From Geosiphon pyriformis (lineage: Eukaryota > Glomeromycota > Glomeromycetes > Archaeosporales > Geosiphonaceae): DNA of 64,000 bases. The stretch spans positions 62,001 through 126,000 of the forward strand of contig JAAOMT010000718.1 in the NCBI GenBank assembly GCA_016748015.1, read 5' to 3'. The notes under the pieces were generated by a model that saw only the letters and a list, made by a program, of their open reading frames with translations, had not been told where the DNA came from and did no database searches. Below are positions 47,262 through 58,643 of this stretch, in pieces (within the stretch, counting starts at the first letter, position 1; each line of letters starts with the position of its first letter). Both the position numbers and the translations under genes were made by a program.

Positions 47262-47960
47262 AATCATCGATCGTTTAAAGAGATAAACATGTCACGCATT
47301 ATTTTCAGCAACTTCAGATTTGACTCTAAAAGCCACTTCGTACCGTTTTCTCCTTCATAATTTTTACCGGCTTCTGCCTCTCCAAATTCCAGCCGGACAT
47401 CTCTTTGAGAATTTTCGGATTAAGGCGTCCCCCCTTCCAATTGCCTTTCGTGTGGTGATGATGCATTTTCGGTTTTTACGGTCAGCACTTGCTAAACTCG
47501 AAGACTCGCCTCTAAAATAATCACTTTTAATTAGCAAAGCTTTTAAAGGAGTCCAGACTTCTACTACTTACCCCACAATATCTACATTCACAATGTCATC
47601 ATAAGTCCTGTCAATCATGGGACCCTATACATTGACATTATACCAAGATTCGTAATGATCAAGCGAAAAGGCATTCGGTTCCCGCTCGTATTGTCGTACT
47701 CTACAATAAAGAAAGCTTTAATCTTAACTTTTAATGCTGCTTCAATTTGACAGCATACTTACAAACTATGTATTGCATATCGAATTGTGTCAATATTAAA
47801 ATTATATTCCTCAAGATCCACTTTTTTCATCGTTTGTCTGCTGTCAAACTGACCTGGTTGTAAAAGGCAGCAAGAGTCTGATAAAGCTCGTCGCTTAACT
47901 GGGGGTCATCTTTTACATTTGTTGATGCGAAACAGCTTGGAACGTCAGGGAAGCGCCCTG
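47262..47960 (-). pseudogene. 5' part of the same disrupted gene, minus strand
   Basis: Read on the minus strand the region gives FPDVPSCFASTNVKDDPQLS and DELYQTLAAFYNQ (near 47950-47860), VDLEEYNFNIDTIRYAIHSL with a GTAAGT donor (near 47760), EREPNAFSLDHYESWYNVNV then an in-frame TAG and GPMIDRTYDDIVNVDIV (near 47700-47575). An intron ending ATTTTAG leads to RGESSSLASADRKNRK (47510 downward). One extra A near 47408 shifts the frame, and the exon decays after LKLLKIMRDMFISL near 47262. With its stop codon, frameshift and missing 3' end it is dead. It joins logically to the flipped exons at 46626-47243. Confidence 0.6.
47302..47534. repeat. Right arm of the 233-bp inverted repeat
   Basis: See the left arm at 46626-46860. 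The outer ends are CTAATT on the left and AATTAG on the right; no clear target-site duplication flanks them. Confidence 0.92.
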
Positions 47961-48147
47961 AACAGCCTTGTATTGATTTTCACTTTGTGCCTTTAGTAGG
48001 AATTTTTGAGGAAAAAATTTTCAAGGTAATTTTTATTTCAAATAAGATTCTTTAGAAGTTCTTTTCTGCTAGAAGTTGAGGAAAGTGGGGTAGGTGGGGT
48101 CAACGAAGAACATTAAATATTATTAAAATAGGGGTGGAAGGAGCAAT

Positions 48148-48364
48148 AGTAAATCTGCGATGATCAGTCGCGTAATATAAAACCTGCGAGGGTCATGTAA
48201 AACCTGTGATAGATTGGTAAAATCTGCGATAGGTGAAATTGCGATAATTATAGCCAATAAAATGCGATTTATCGCAGATTTTACCAGGTTTTACATGACC
48301 CTCGCAGGTTTTACCAATCTATCGCAGGTTTTACATTACGTGACTGATCATCGCAGATTTTACT
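48148..48364. repeat. Foldback (palindromic) element upstream of RPA43
   Basis: Outer 30 bp are inverted copies: left begins AGTAAATCTGCGATGATCAG, right reverse complement begins AGTAAAATCTGCGATGATCA. Inside, AAAACCTGCGA / AAAATCTGCGATA units recur in both orientations (near 48178, 48207, 48228, 48272, 48303, 48323, 48350). The left flank GTGGAAGGAGCAAT partly mirrors the right flank, so the true ends may lie a few bases outward. It has no coding capacity and resembles a foldback MITE. It ends about 95 bp before the RPA43 start codon. Confidence 0.8.
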
Positions 48365-48457
48365 CTCCACATATAAATTTCTCGTGTGCGACTTTCGCAC
48401 GTGTATTTTATTTTTGACAGATCTTTATTCTTTAACTCTCGCCTTTCAGATTTCACA

Positions 48458-50448
48458 ATGGAACATTTACCAGATGCTGCTAAACAAGTCCTATATTATT
48501 ATGGTAAGAAATTGTTGAGTGTTGCTAAAGACATATTACATTCTCTCACGCATTCTGACAGACTACTGGAACCAACCTCTGGACCAATGGAGTCTAGAAA
48601 CCTTCCAAACTTATGTAGGCCAACAAGGAGTTGTCAACAAAGACGACGTCAACAATAGCCTTGGGAAAGAGATTAAGGCACTCAGATATTTATTTAGACG
48701 AAAACATCCTGCCCACTTACGTTTAGACTGGCTCAGAGGGGAATTAAAAAATATTAAAAAGAGAAAACAAGAAAATCAGGCAAAAGAAAAAGGCAAACTC
48801 ATTGATTCGAAAATACCTATAGATATTTCTGATTCTCTGAAGGAATTAAAACTTATTGGCCGGGTAGACAACATTAACACGGAAAATAATAGGATTGCTG
48901 TTGAGGATCCATTTATTTCGGAGATTAATCCACCAATACCCCTTCCACCTCTTGACATGTCATCCGATTTAAATTCACATGATGAAAAAGATAGGGAAAA
49001 AAATAAAGAAAAGAAGGGGAAAAAGCACAAATTAGCAGAAGCAATAGATGAAATAATTGTTGAGAAGTCGGGAAATACGGAAAATACTGGAAATTCTCCT
49101 TTTTATAAACTCATCACAAAAATGTATATTCACTTGGCGCCCATATACTTAAGAGATCCTTGGAAGGCTGTTTTCGAACATTTTGAGATTCTGCTGTGTC
49201 GGTAGGTTGAAATAACAATCGGAGCCAATTGAAATCTCATTGACTCTTAATAGCAATCCTCTATATATTGATTTAGGTGGATTCCTCAATTTCGTGGCTT
49301 CGTTATTGCATACAATAATCTCACGATGGTAGATGACGTTGGAATTATAGTTGAAGATTCCCCGTTCGTACATATTTGGGTAAAAGCTGAAATGCTTGTG
49401 TTTCGACCCGAAAGACGTCAAAAATTGAGTGGGTCATCTTTCTGTTAGATCAGGGTTCTGAATTCGAATGGCTCATCAATCTTGGAGGATTACTTGAAAC
49501 CTTTTTCCATCTTGCTCTTTAGCGGGGACTATTTTTTCACAGAACGTGGACCATATATCAATGCGCCTCTACAACTTTTATAATGCGTCAATTCATGGTC
49601 AATATATACCGCTCGATAAATATGAATGGCATGATAAACCTCCACACCTCGTAGGGGTTAATGAAAAGGGAGAATATGATGAAAACGAACTTGATTTTGG
49701 CTTTTGGATAGATAAAGAGACAGATCAGGCTCTCAAAGTGGGTGATAAATTGGAGTTTGAGGTCGTTGAGTAAGTTCTTACTTTACCTAATTGCTTGAAA
49801 AGGCAATTGACTATATGCGTTCCTTCAACTTAGTAAAGTCCTTAACATCAAATTTACTAAATCCTTAATGTGATCTTCATCTTTAGAGTGGAATATGATG
49901 AATGGGAAATGTACTGTACTGTTGTTGGAACCCTTGGCCCTGAACCCGATCCGGAGGATCTAATCGGCTCAGAGTATCCTTTTTCGTGGCGAGAAGAGCG
50001 TATAGCTCTTGATGCTCGTCGTAAAGAAGCAGAAAAGAAAACTGAGGATGATGATCGATATTTTCATGAAATCTTCATGAATAATGCTTCTTCTGACGAT
50101 GATCATCCCAACGACGATCAAGATGATTTGAGGTCAATTTTAAAAGAAAGGAGACTAGATATTTATGACGAAGAAAAAGGTAGTTATGTTGAAGATGACT
50201 ATGAGATTACCTTAAGAAAAAGGAAAATAGAAAATTACGACGATGGTGGTCAAGGATCAAGTAAGGGGGTCCAAATGGAAGAGAATGACAGAGAAAGTAA
50301 TGATGAGCCGCGGCGGATCAAAAAACCATTTGATGAAGATGAAGAGTATGAAAGAGAGTCCTATGAATTAAATGAATTTTTTGGGGAGAACTCGTCTAAA
50401 GGATTTTCAGATCCTCATGATCCGATCTTTGGTATCTCTAAGAAGTAG
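48458..50448 (+). CDS. RPA43: RNA polymerase I subunit RPA43 with a long N-terminal extension
   Basis: Exons: ATG 48458 to Y-Y-Y-G, GTAAGA; a second exon from D-Y-W-N-Q-P-L-D-Q-W (near 48520) to 49200; then about 49277-49420, 49522-49769 and 49887 to TAG 50448. The RPA43 core starts near 49100: FYKLITKMYIHLAPIYLRDP, WKAVFEHFEILLCRWIPQFR, GFVIAYNNL. It goes on to the OB-fold part NVDHISMRLYNFYNASIHG, DFGFWIDKETDQALKVGDKL and EFEVVEVEYDEWEMYCTVVG. Rpa43 pairs with Rpa14 in the Pol I stalk and contacts Rrn3. The acidic C-terminal tail (about 170 aa) is normal for the family. The first 200 or so residues are not: a WNQPLDQWSLETFQTYVGQQ segment plus a basic coiled stretch are joined in frame, with no family equivalent I know. 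The splice AAA TTG A|GTGGGT to TTTAG|CG GGG gives KLTGTIFSQNVDHI. Confidence 0.85.
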
Positions 50449-52164
50449 TTATAGGATGGGGTACTTTTTTAATCCTCCACAGATTAGTTTGACCAGGTTG
50501 CATGGATATCATATTCACGTTTAAAACGGACGCTTGACTAATAAAAAGTCTAAAATTACTCATTTTAAGGCAAGCAAATTCTAATAATATGCCATTACAT
50601 AAAACGAACAAAAATCTTTGAATAAGCGTAAATCATTTCTTTTGCCAATAGTTAAATTATCTATTATGATCCAGAAAATACAGAAGAATGGGCCTTGTAT
50701 ACTGTATTTTTTCTTTTTTTCAACCAATGTGGTTGAATGGATTAAAATGATGGATTGAGGTTTTTCAATCCATCATATACAAATTAAACTATTATTGAAT
50801 TTTTCTTATAAGAGCAAGTTATAATATTGTCGAGCTTAATATCAAAATTTAAATAATAGTTTACTTTAAAAAGTAGACACATTGATTATAATTAATTAAT
50901 TAAAACAAAATAAGATATTACCAAACTTGTAATTGTTTTTTTATTTCTTATTTTTGTTACATATTTTTAAAAAAACTGGAATTAAAACATATAATGTTAA
51001 GTGTTTATAAATTTAAGTTAATAAAATAAAAAATTTAATTAATTGTTTAATTTCTTAATTTTATAGAAATAATATATTTAAAAACATATTTAAATTACAT
51101 AATTAAGCATTTAAATTTTTATATAATAATTACAATAAATGGCTAAATACATTTAATTTATTATAATTATTTAAAATATAAAATAAGTATAATTATACAA
51201 ATTATTTTATTAGATCAAAATATTTTATAATACAATTTAAAAATTAACAAAAAATTAATTTTAAATTAACAATAAAAATAAAAATAATTTATAAAAATTT
51301 ATTATAATTTTGCTTAAATAATATAATCTAAGTGTTAATAATAATTAAAAAAATTAATAATTAAATTTATTAAATAAATTAAAATAGTATAGTTATAAGT
51401 AAAATTAGTAAATAAGATATTATAATTTTTAGTGTTTAGATATAATTAATATAAATAATTTTTAAAGATCTATAATAATATTTAAAAGTATTAAAAAAAT
51501 TTAACAGATGTTAATTATTGTAAACTTTACTTGTTAAGTTTTTTTATTATAAAAAACAAAATTAATAAAGTTTTTTTAATGTAATAATTAATAAGTAGTA
51601 GTATTTATGTTTTATTGTTGACTAATATTTTTTTGGTTGTTTTTTTAGTTGTTATATTATTTGTATAATTGTTTTATTCTGTACTAGTTAATTATAATTG
51701 CTAAAATTTGATATTATCTTTTTACTTTTTTAATAAACTAATAATACAAATATTAATATATTCAAACTAAAATAAACTCGTTTTTTTTATTAAACTATTA
51801 TAAAGTTAAATTATAAAATTTATTTATAATAGTTAATTCCTTTAAGTATGTATTTTTTAAAGAAAATAAATAATAAAATAAAATATAAAAATAAATTAAT
51901 ATTTTATTAATTGTATTAATTATCATAATCAAAAATAAATAATTCAAGTTGTAAAATTTTGAAAATATTATGTAATTTGTATTTGGTTTAAAATAAAGTT
52001 AATTAATAAAAAATATATATATAAATAAAAAATAAGTTTAAGAATTATATAGTTATTTTAGTAATTTATATTGTTATATAATAACTAAAAATATAAAAGT
52101 AAACTAATTAAATTCTTTTAAGTTAAGATTTAAAATAAAATATATATATATATATTTTTTTTTA
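50449..52164. other. Nearly pure A+T gene-free block
   Basis: After the RPA43 3' flank, about 50,870-52,160 is almost only A and T, with very rare G/C. No open frame, array or element was recognised. It abuts the 3' end of the LINE. Confidence 0.7.
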
Positions 52165-52377
52165 ATTTAACGAGTAAGGTTCAAACACTGTCTAGTACAA
52201 TACATTGTTACAGTTCAAAAATTTAATAGAAATTATAAATAATATAAATTAGCCAATCATGAAATAGCACAGCAACAATTTATAAAAAGAAATGATTTAC
52301 AAATAACAGCAAGCACTATTTTACAATAGCAGCAAGCACATTGTGCAAAAGCAACAAGCACTATTTCACAATAGCAG

Positions 52378-53259
52378 TGTTACGGGATGGTTTTCTTGTT
52401 ATATTTAATTGCTGATATCCCGTTTTAATTGCAATTAGTCTTTCGTGAGTTCCTCAATTTTATTTGTGTGATAATGTCACTGTTATACTGAAGGCTTTCT
52501 TTTTACTGTTGCAATGTAAGTTATTCTTCAATTCTTGATTGTTGTGTGTGTTTATGTACTCCTTCTCAGAGGCTGAACTGAAATCTACCCACTGTCTGAG
52601 GTCTTCTCTGAGGCTATTCTTGCAATTGCCTGATGTGTTTCTCTAATCTAGAAACACAGAATGTTAATGGTCTTTAGTGCTTTTCTAATTCTTACAATAA
52701 AGCTTTTATCAATTAGTAACAACATGAATAATCTTGATCAAGGATTATTCTTCCAAGAGATTCAGTTGATGAATGATAGTTTCATTCAATAAATAATACA
52801 AGTAAGTTTCTTAATACTTTGGGTTGTGATAGTTCAGTTTTAAATATTCTTTTTCATTTCTTTTTGATTTTAAAGGTTTCTTGGGATATTTAATTTGAAA
52901 GTATGATTTAAAGTAGAGTTTGTTGGATAAAATTGGATCTATTGCTTGATAAGTTATGATTTTTATTACTTGATTGATTATTTCCCAATATTAAAACTAC
53001 TGTATATATACATGTTTGTAGTTCTACGAGAAAACACCTTGTAATACTTTCTTTTTGATATTTCAACCTGGTGTTGGCTGCTATCACCAGTTGGTGTTGG
53101 CTGCTATTGTGAACTGGTGCTTGCCACTATTGCGAGATGGTATTTGCTACTATGTTAATCATTACTTTTCTAAGATTATTACTGTGCTATATTATGATTG
53201 AATAGTTTGTATTATTTTTATGATTCTTTTTGCTAAATTCTTAAACCATAACAGTAACA
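52378..53259 (+). mobile_element. LTR-like element (882 bp) nested in an inverted copy of its own family
   Basis: Starts TGTTACGGGATGGTTTTC and ends CAGTAACA. The first 430 bp align well with 53900-53480 on the other strand, including the block ACTCCTTCTCAGAGGCT and the block TTTCTCTAATCTAGAAACA. An AATAAA at 52696-52701 is conserved in both copies and fits an LTR R region. Flanking AGCAG (52373-52377) and AGCAC (53260-53264) are a likely 5-bp target duplication with one change. A 23-bp minisatellite lies near its 3' end. Confidence 0.8.
53071..53154 (+). repeat. 23-bp minisatellite inside the LTR-like element
   Basis: Units of the type GTGTTGGCTGCTATTGTGAA with CTG, about 3.6 copies, each 23 bp. 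Related units in reverse orientation lie at 52313-52377, in the older copy, so the array is a family feature. Confidence 0.85.
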
Positions 53260-53981
53260 AGCACTATTTAGAAATAATGAAAATAGAGTATTACAAGATA
53301 TTATTTTGTAAAACAATAATTATATATATATACAATAGTTTTAATGATGAAAAATTGAACAAGCTTCAACTAGAAACAACAAATATCTAAATAAAATCTT
53401 ATTCAAAAAGAATTAATAAAAATAATAAATTGAATGAACATTACAATTATGAAATTAACAATAAAATTCACATACTCTCTCTAGCAAATGAAACTATCAT
53501 TCTATCTTTGAACCCTTTAGAAAAATAATTCCTGATCAAGATTATTTATGTGGTTACTAATTAAATTGAAAAAGCTTTATTATATACTTAGAGAAATTGT
53601 GAAAAGGCCATTAACATTCCATGTTTCTAGATTAGAGAAACACATTAGACAATTGCAAAGATAGCCTCAGAGAAGACTTTAGACAGTGGGTAAATTTCAG
53701 ATTAGCCTCTGAGAAGGAGTACACAACATACAAAGACAACTAGAATTAAAGAGAAGACTTACATCACAACATCAAGAGAAAACTTTTAGTACATTATCAT
53801 TAATATCTAACACATAAAATAGAGAAACTCACAAGAGACTGATTGCAATTAAAATGAGAGATCAATAATTAAAATATACCAAGAAAACCATCCTGTAACA
53901 ACATCATACAGGTAATCTAAACTAGATGTAAATCATGTATTTTCTACATGTGACCAGCCACTCAGACTAGTTAGAACAACA

Positions 53982-56900
53982 CTAAGCACTTATATGCACC
54001 AAAACCATGTCACCTAAACCAGAAAAGAATAAACAAGATTTACAAAACCCAAAACGAACACCAAATGCATCTGCAATATCTAACAACCTAATCACACTGG
54101 CCAAGAGCACCAAAAAAAGACCAGAGACAGAAACAGAAATAGAACTATTACACAGGATCATACCATCTTTCTCCATAATTACCCAGTGCTTAGCATGTAC
54201 TAGCCAAACATCATCATGAAACACAAGACAAAATTCATGCACAAAGGCCATGATATTCTGAGCTGCAATCTTAAAGTCTCTAAAAACAGTAACAGATTTA
54301 CAATACCACTTCTTGAAAACAAAGCCCTTACACAGAGTTGTATCAACACCAACATTGGAAAAGCAAGTAAAAAGCAACTGTAAAACACACAAAGAAGAGC
54401 AAGATAAGCCTGAGTGTGCCTCCCAAGCAGATGCATAAATTTCCACCAACCAAGCACAACCAGCAGCATCAAATGGACAAGAAAACACATGGTCCAAAAC
54501 CTCTATATCACCACAGAATAGACATATTACACTGGAGTAACTCTTATTATAAAAATGCTTATGCACAGCAACCAGAAAATGATAATGCAATGCCTTCATA
54601 AAATATGTTTACAAGCCAGCAGTCTGAGCACTAGTAAAACCAGCAGCCAAATAAAAATCCAGATGCCATACCAAAGAAGATTTAGACCAATCAACATCAG
54701 CACACAGTCTATCCACCAAGACTCAGAATCTGGAACCAACCTCCTAGTGTGCACAATGAACAGATTAGAAAATGTCACAAACAAAATACCTAGAATTGCT
54801 GGACACTGCAATACCATCAGCCTTGAGAAAATGTTCATTAATTATGTGAGGAAGATACATATTAGAGAATGTAATAGCTCTAGCAAAAGCATCAGCATGC
54901 TTATTTCTCAAAACACCAGAATAATCTTTAACTTTAACCCAATTAACGTTCAAATTTTTGTGTTGAATAATGTCAACAATATAGTGATGCTCGATCCAAC
55001 ACCAATTTCTGAAATCCAGACAAGTCAATAAGAATTCTGACTTGCACACATCCAAAGCAGCCTGGCTGTTCGAAAACAAGTCAACCAAATGAGAAGGAGG
55101 AATACATTCGAGAGCCAGAGCAATGGCCTGCAATTCCACCATTGTAGAAGAAACTAACCTGGAAACCCCCACACCCAAACCCAAATTAATGTCCTCAAAA
55201 AAAACAGCAGCACCAGCTTTCATACCAAGAGTACCCAGCCCACTTAGAGAATCATCCATAAACAAAAACAGACGACCAGAATCAACCCTCAACAGATGAT
55301 TGCACACAACTTCAAACTCATGAGACTTAAGAATATTGGATGAACTATCGCATGGCAACAGAGAATCGCAAACAGAAGGCAGCCCAGAATCATTTAGATA
55401 GCAAACAAAAACATCAAACCAATGAGGAACTGGGCCCCAAGAGTCCAATCTTTTTCACTACTTGAAAGTCCTCCAATCGAAAACAAAACCAGTACAACTG
55501 TGAAGCTGCTCAACAAAGGCAATCCCATAATGCCGAAGCAAAAAAACACAATTATAAAAGGTGGGCTCACCAAGAATGACAAACATAAGGGTTCTACTTG
55601 GGAAATAAAAAGCATTGGTCACAAAACCACTCAGAGAAAGGTTGTATTCCAAAAAAATCTGGACAATGCTGGCCAAAAAGTTATTCAAAGGATTGATATT
55701 AACACGAAAAAGGAAAAGCAGAAGGTAATGAGAGCATCAGCTGAGAACCTGCAAATCATGTAATCTATACACAAACAAATGGCCCAAGATACCAACAGAA
55801 TTGGCAAACCCAACAACAGAAGCTGACTTACTTTCAGCTTGGATCTGTTTAAAAGACTTTAAACCATACAAAGAAGAGTGGTAAATAGCATTATTGGGAA
55901 AGTCACATGGCAAACCAGATTTGGATTTCAAACCCTTGTGAATTATAGTGTTTCATTTCACACACACATTAATAGAAACAAAACTGAACTGAGTCCTGTA
56001 TGCAATAATAGGATAAAGAATTGCCAACACCAAATATGAGAACTGTTTGTCAGAGACAGCCTTCCTTAGCATGAGATTGGTAAAAAACTGGACATCCAGA
56101 TAGGTCCTAGCCAAGCTAGGCTTTGACAAACCTTTAGTAGACAGAAAAATGCCCAAGTACCAATGAGACTCCCCTTTTTTGGCTATTGAAATAGGCAAAC
56201 CACTAATCAGCAAACAAGGCTTAGAGACTCTGCAATTAATGGGAATGACTACCATTTTGTCATTATTAATCAAAATGTTATTGATCTGAAAAAATTCACT
56301 AGTGATATTGAGAATATGTTGCATAGCAGTCTGACTGCTACTAACCCAAATAGTGTCATCAACAAAAGCACCTGCAGCAAGAAAAGAAGTCAAACTATTT
56401 CTGGTCATGAAGTGAGAGTCTAATCTGTATTTACATACACTTTCTTGTCTCTTGATTTCACACAAAAGAGGATTGTAAAATATGCACCAAAAAAAAGGAA
56501 AAAATACCTCCTCTTGGTCCAAACTATCATGTACCTGATATCCATTGGTCAATCCAAAATCTGTCATAACTCTGTTGACCCAACTATTATGAATGCCACC
56601 AAAAAACCAGATGAACTTGTCACACATCTTTATCCTAACTAAACTCTCCTTAAGATGTTCCCAGCCAACAGAATTATAAGCTTTCTGCATATTCTGCAAT
56701 ACCAGTCACAGTTTACAGTTCTTTTCCAAAGCATCCTCAATGACTGATCCAATAGTGAAGATAGGAGATTGTGTGGTCATATCTTTTAGAACAGAAAAAT
56801 TATCCCCTCTGAGAACATCAAACTTACTGCATGCAAAAGAAATTCTGTCTGAAAGAATCTTGGAGAGGATTTTGCGAGTTATTTCAATTAAAACAATAGG

Positions 56901-58626
56901 ACAGGTGTTCATAAGAACACTCTTCCACTCATATGGTTTGGGGATCATTAACACTCAAACCTCCTTCCAAGGCCCAGGAACAGATTCATAATCCAAGCAA
57001 AAATTCAAAAGCACCAAAAGCATATTCAAAACCAATTTGTCACAATGTTTCTATAACTCATTTGAGATACCAGAAAGACTAGCTGCTTTTCTATCAGGCA
57101 GATTTGAGATGACACCAGACATCTTATCAAAGTCAATTGGGCACATCACATCAGAAAAAGCATCATCAAAAACATACTCTAAAGGCTGGTATTGGCAATG
57201 TTATACATTAGAAACAACAGAAACCACATTGTACTTCCTAGTCCACCTTTCTATAATCACATCCATCTTGGTTTTAACCAGATCAGATTCCAAAACCAAT
57301 TCATTATCCATGACCAGATGATCCAAAGTCACTTTGCAAAAGGGACATTCCAACACACTTCTAATAGTATGATCTTTGTTTAATACGAAACTTTCCATCC
57401 TCTTATTTATTGCTGACCTAATTCTAGATTTCCTAATATGTTCTGCTTCTGACATTTTGAAAGAGCAATATAACTTCCTAACTTTGGACAGAACTGATCA
57501 AATAGCATCAAAGAAGGAATCTGACAGAAAAAGAGACTTCACCACAGAAGCATTAACTGAATCCAAACCCTCCTACTTGCTAAGCAAGGACATAAATTCT
57601 CCAAAAGAGTCTAAATGAGATGCCTTAACTAAATTTGACACCAAGAGCTCCCAGCTTGTGAAATTTGGATGACTCCTTAATGAAAACATAATTATAGTCC
57701 TTGAATCATTTCTTTTTAAAAACTACATCAGCAGACAGACATAACACTTTATGGAAAGCAATCCACATTGCATCCAGATTTAAGTACATACTGGTTGCAA
57801 GAAAGTTGTCATATAGCATAGCAGCATTTGCCATCATATTATCCCTAAATTTGGCCTATTTAATATCATCTGCACCTTTGCAATTGTACTTTCAATAATC
57901 CTTATTTGCCTGTTTATGAACCAAATTTAAGTGGACATCGAGCAAACCACCCAAACCCACCAACACTGAGACAGTCTGATAATCAGTATCAAAGTATTCC
58001 TCAACACCAAACATGCCATGACCTACTACCACATTGACCAAGTTCGAAGAAATGAGCACATCATCTATTGTCTTAACAGCACCTCAAAAATTGGACCAAG
58101 TTGGCGATTTTTCACAAGAGCTCCCATTCAAGACATTAACCAAACCAAAATCCAGGCATTTCTTGAAACTTGTATACTTATGAGAACCGTCTTCATTAAA
58201 ATCACCTCCGAGAATGACGAAAGAAAATTTATTGACAGCTTTTGTTATAAGAGAATTGATATTGCCTACCTGAAAAAACTGGGTCACTGAAAAGACACCA
58301 GTGTAAAGCCCCAAAATTGACACAGAAAGATTATTTTTGAAAAGCAACTTGATAGACAGGAGCCAATCAGGCACTTCCAAAACTTTACACACATGTTTTG
58401 TCAAAGAAGAGTTCATGACAACCACAACACTAGCACCCAAATAACCAGAATTTAAACCAGAGATAAATACCCATACACCATCAAATTTATTGACAATCCA
58501 GAGACAAACTTTCTCTTTTAATTCTGACTTTATAAAAATAGAAACTAGATTGTTCTTTTCCTTATGCCAACAAATGACATCATTCTGTTTTACAGAATTG
58601 TTCATTCCTCTAATATTACAAGTCAC
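53982..58626 (-). pseudogene. LINE ORF2: endonuclease, reverse transcriptase, RNase H, zinc tail (decayed)
   Basis: Starts MTCNIRGMNNSVKQNDVICW at 58626. The endonuclease keeps GGDFNEDGSHKYTSF (near 58210), but the C-terminal catalytic DH reads DY (near 57980) and stops follow. A coiled linker leads to RT: LMIPKPYEWKSVLMNTCPIV (56950), VLRGDNFSVLKDMTTQSPIF, a TGA at 56706-56704 in place of Trp, and motif A as LQNMQKAYNS, where the family has Asp at both Asn. The FVDD box is intact (56366-56355). RNase H (near 55280-54850) reads FLFMDDSLSG, ELQAIALALE, LFSNSQAALD (Asp to Asn) and HADAFAR. A C-terminal C-x2-C-x7-H-x3-C (CLFCGDIEVLDHVFSC) ends the protein. Catalytically dead on three counts. Confidence 0.85.
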
Positions 58627-58643
58627 AACTTTTCAGATCATAT

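Larger units (their letters stand above)
52206..53900 (-). mobile_element. Older LTR-like element in the LINE 3' UTR, itself split by a second copy
   Basis: Minus orientation: it begins TGTTACAGGATGG at 53900, runs to 53260, resumes at 52377 after the inserted copy, and ends GAACTGTAACA at 52206; about 813 bp once the insert is removed. TG...CA ends with TGTTAC/GTAACA inversion are LTR hallmarks. The flanks ACAT (52202-52205) and ACAT (53901-53904) are a probable short target duplication, at a spot where the sister LINE has a single TAATACAT. No internal retroelement genes are present, so it is a solo LTR or a similar remnant. Confidence 0.78.
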
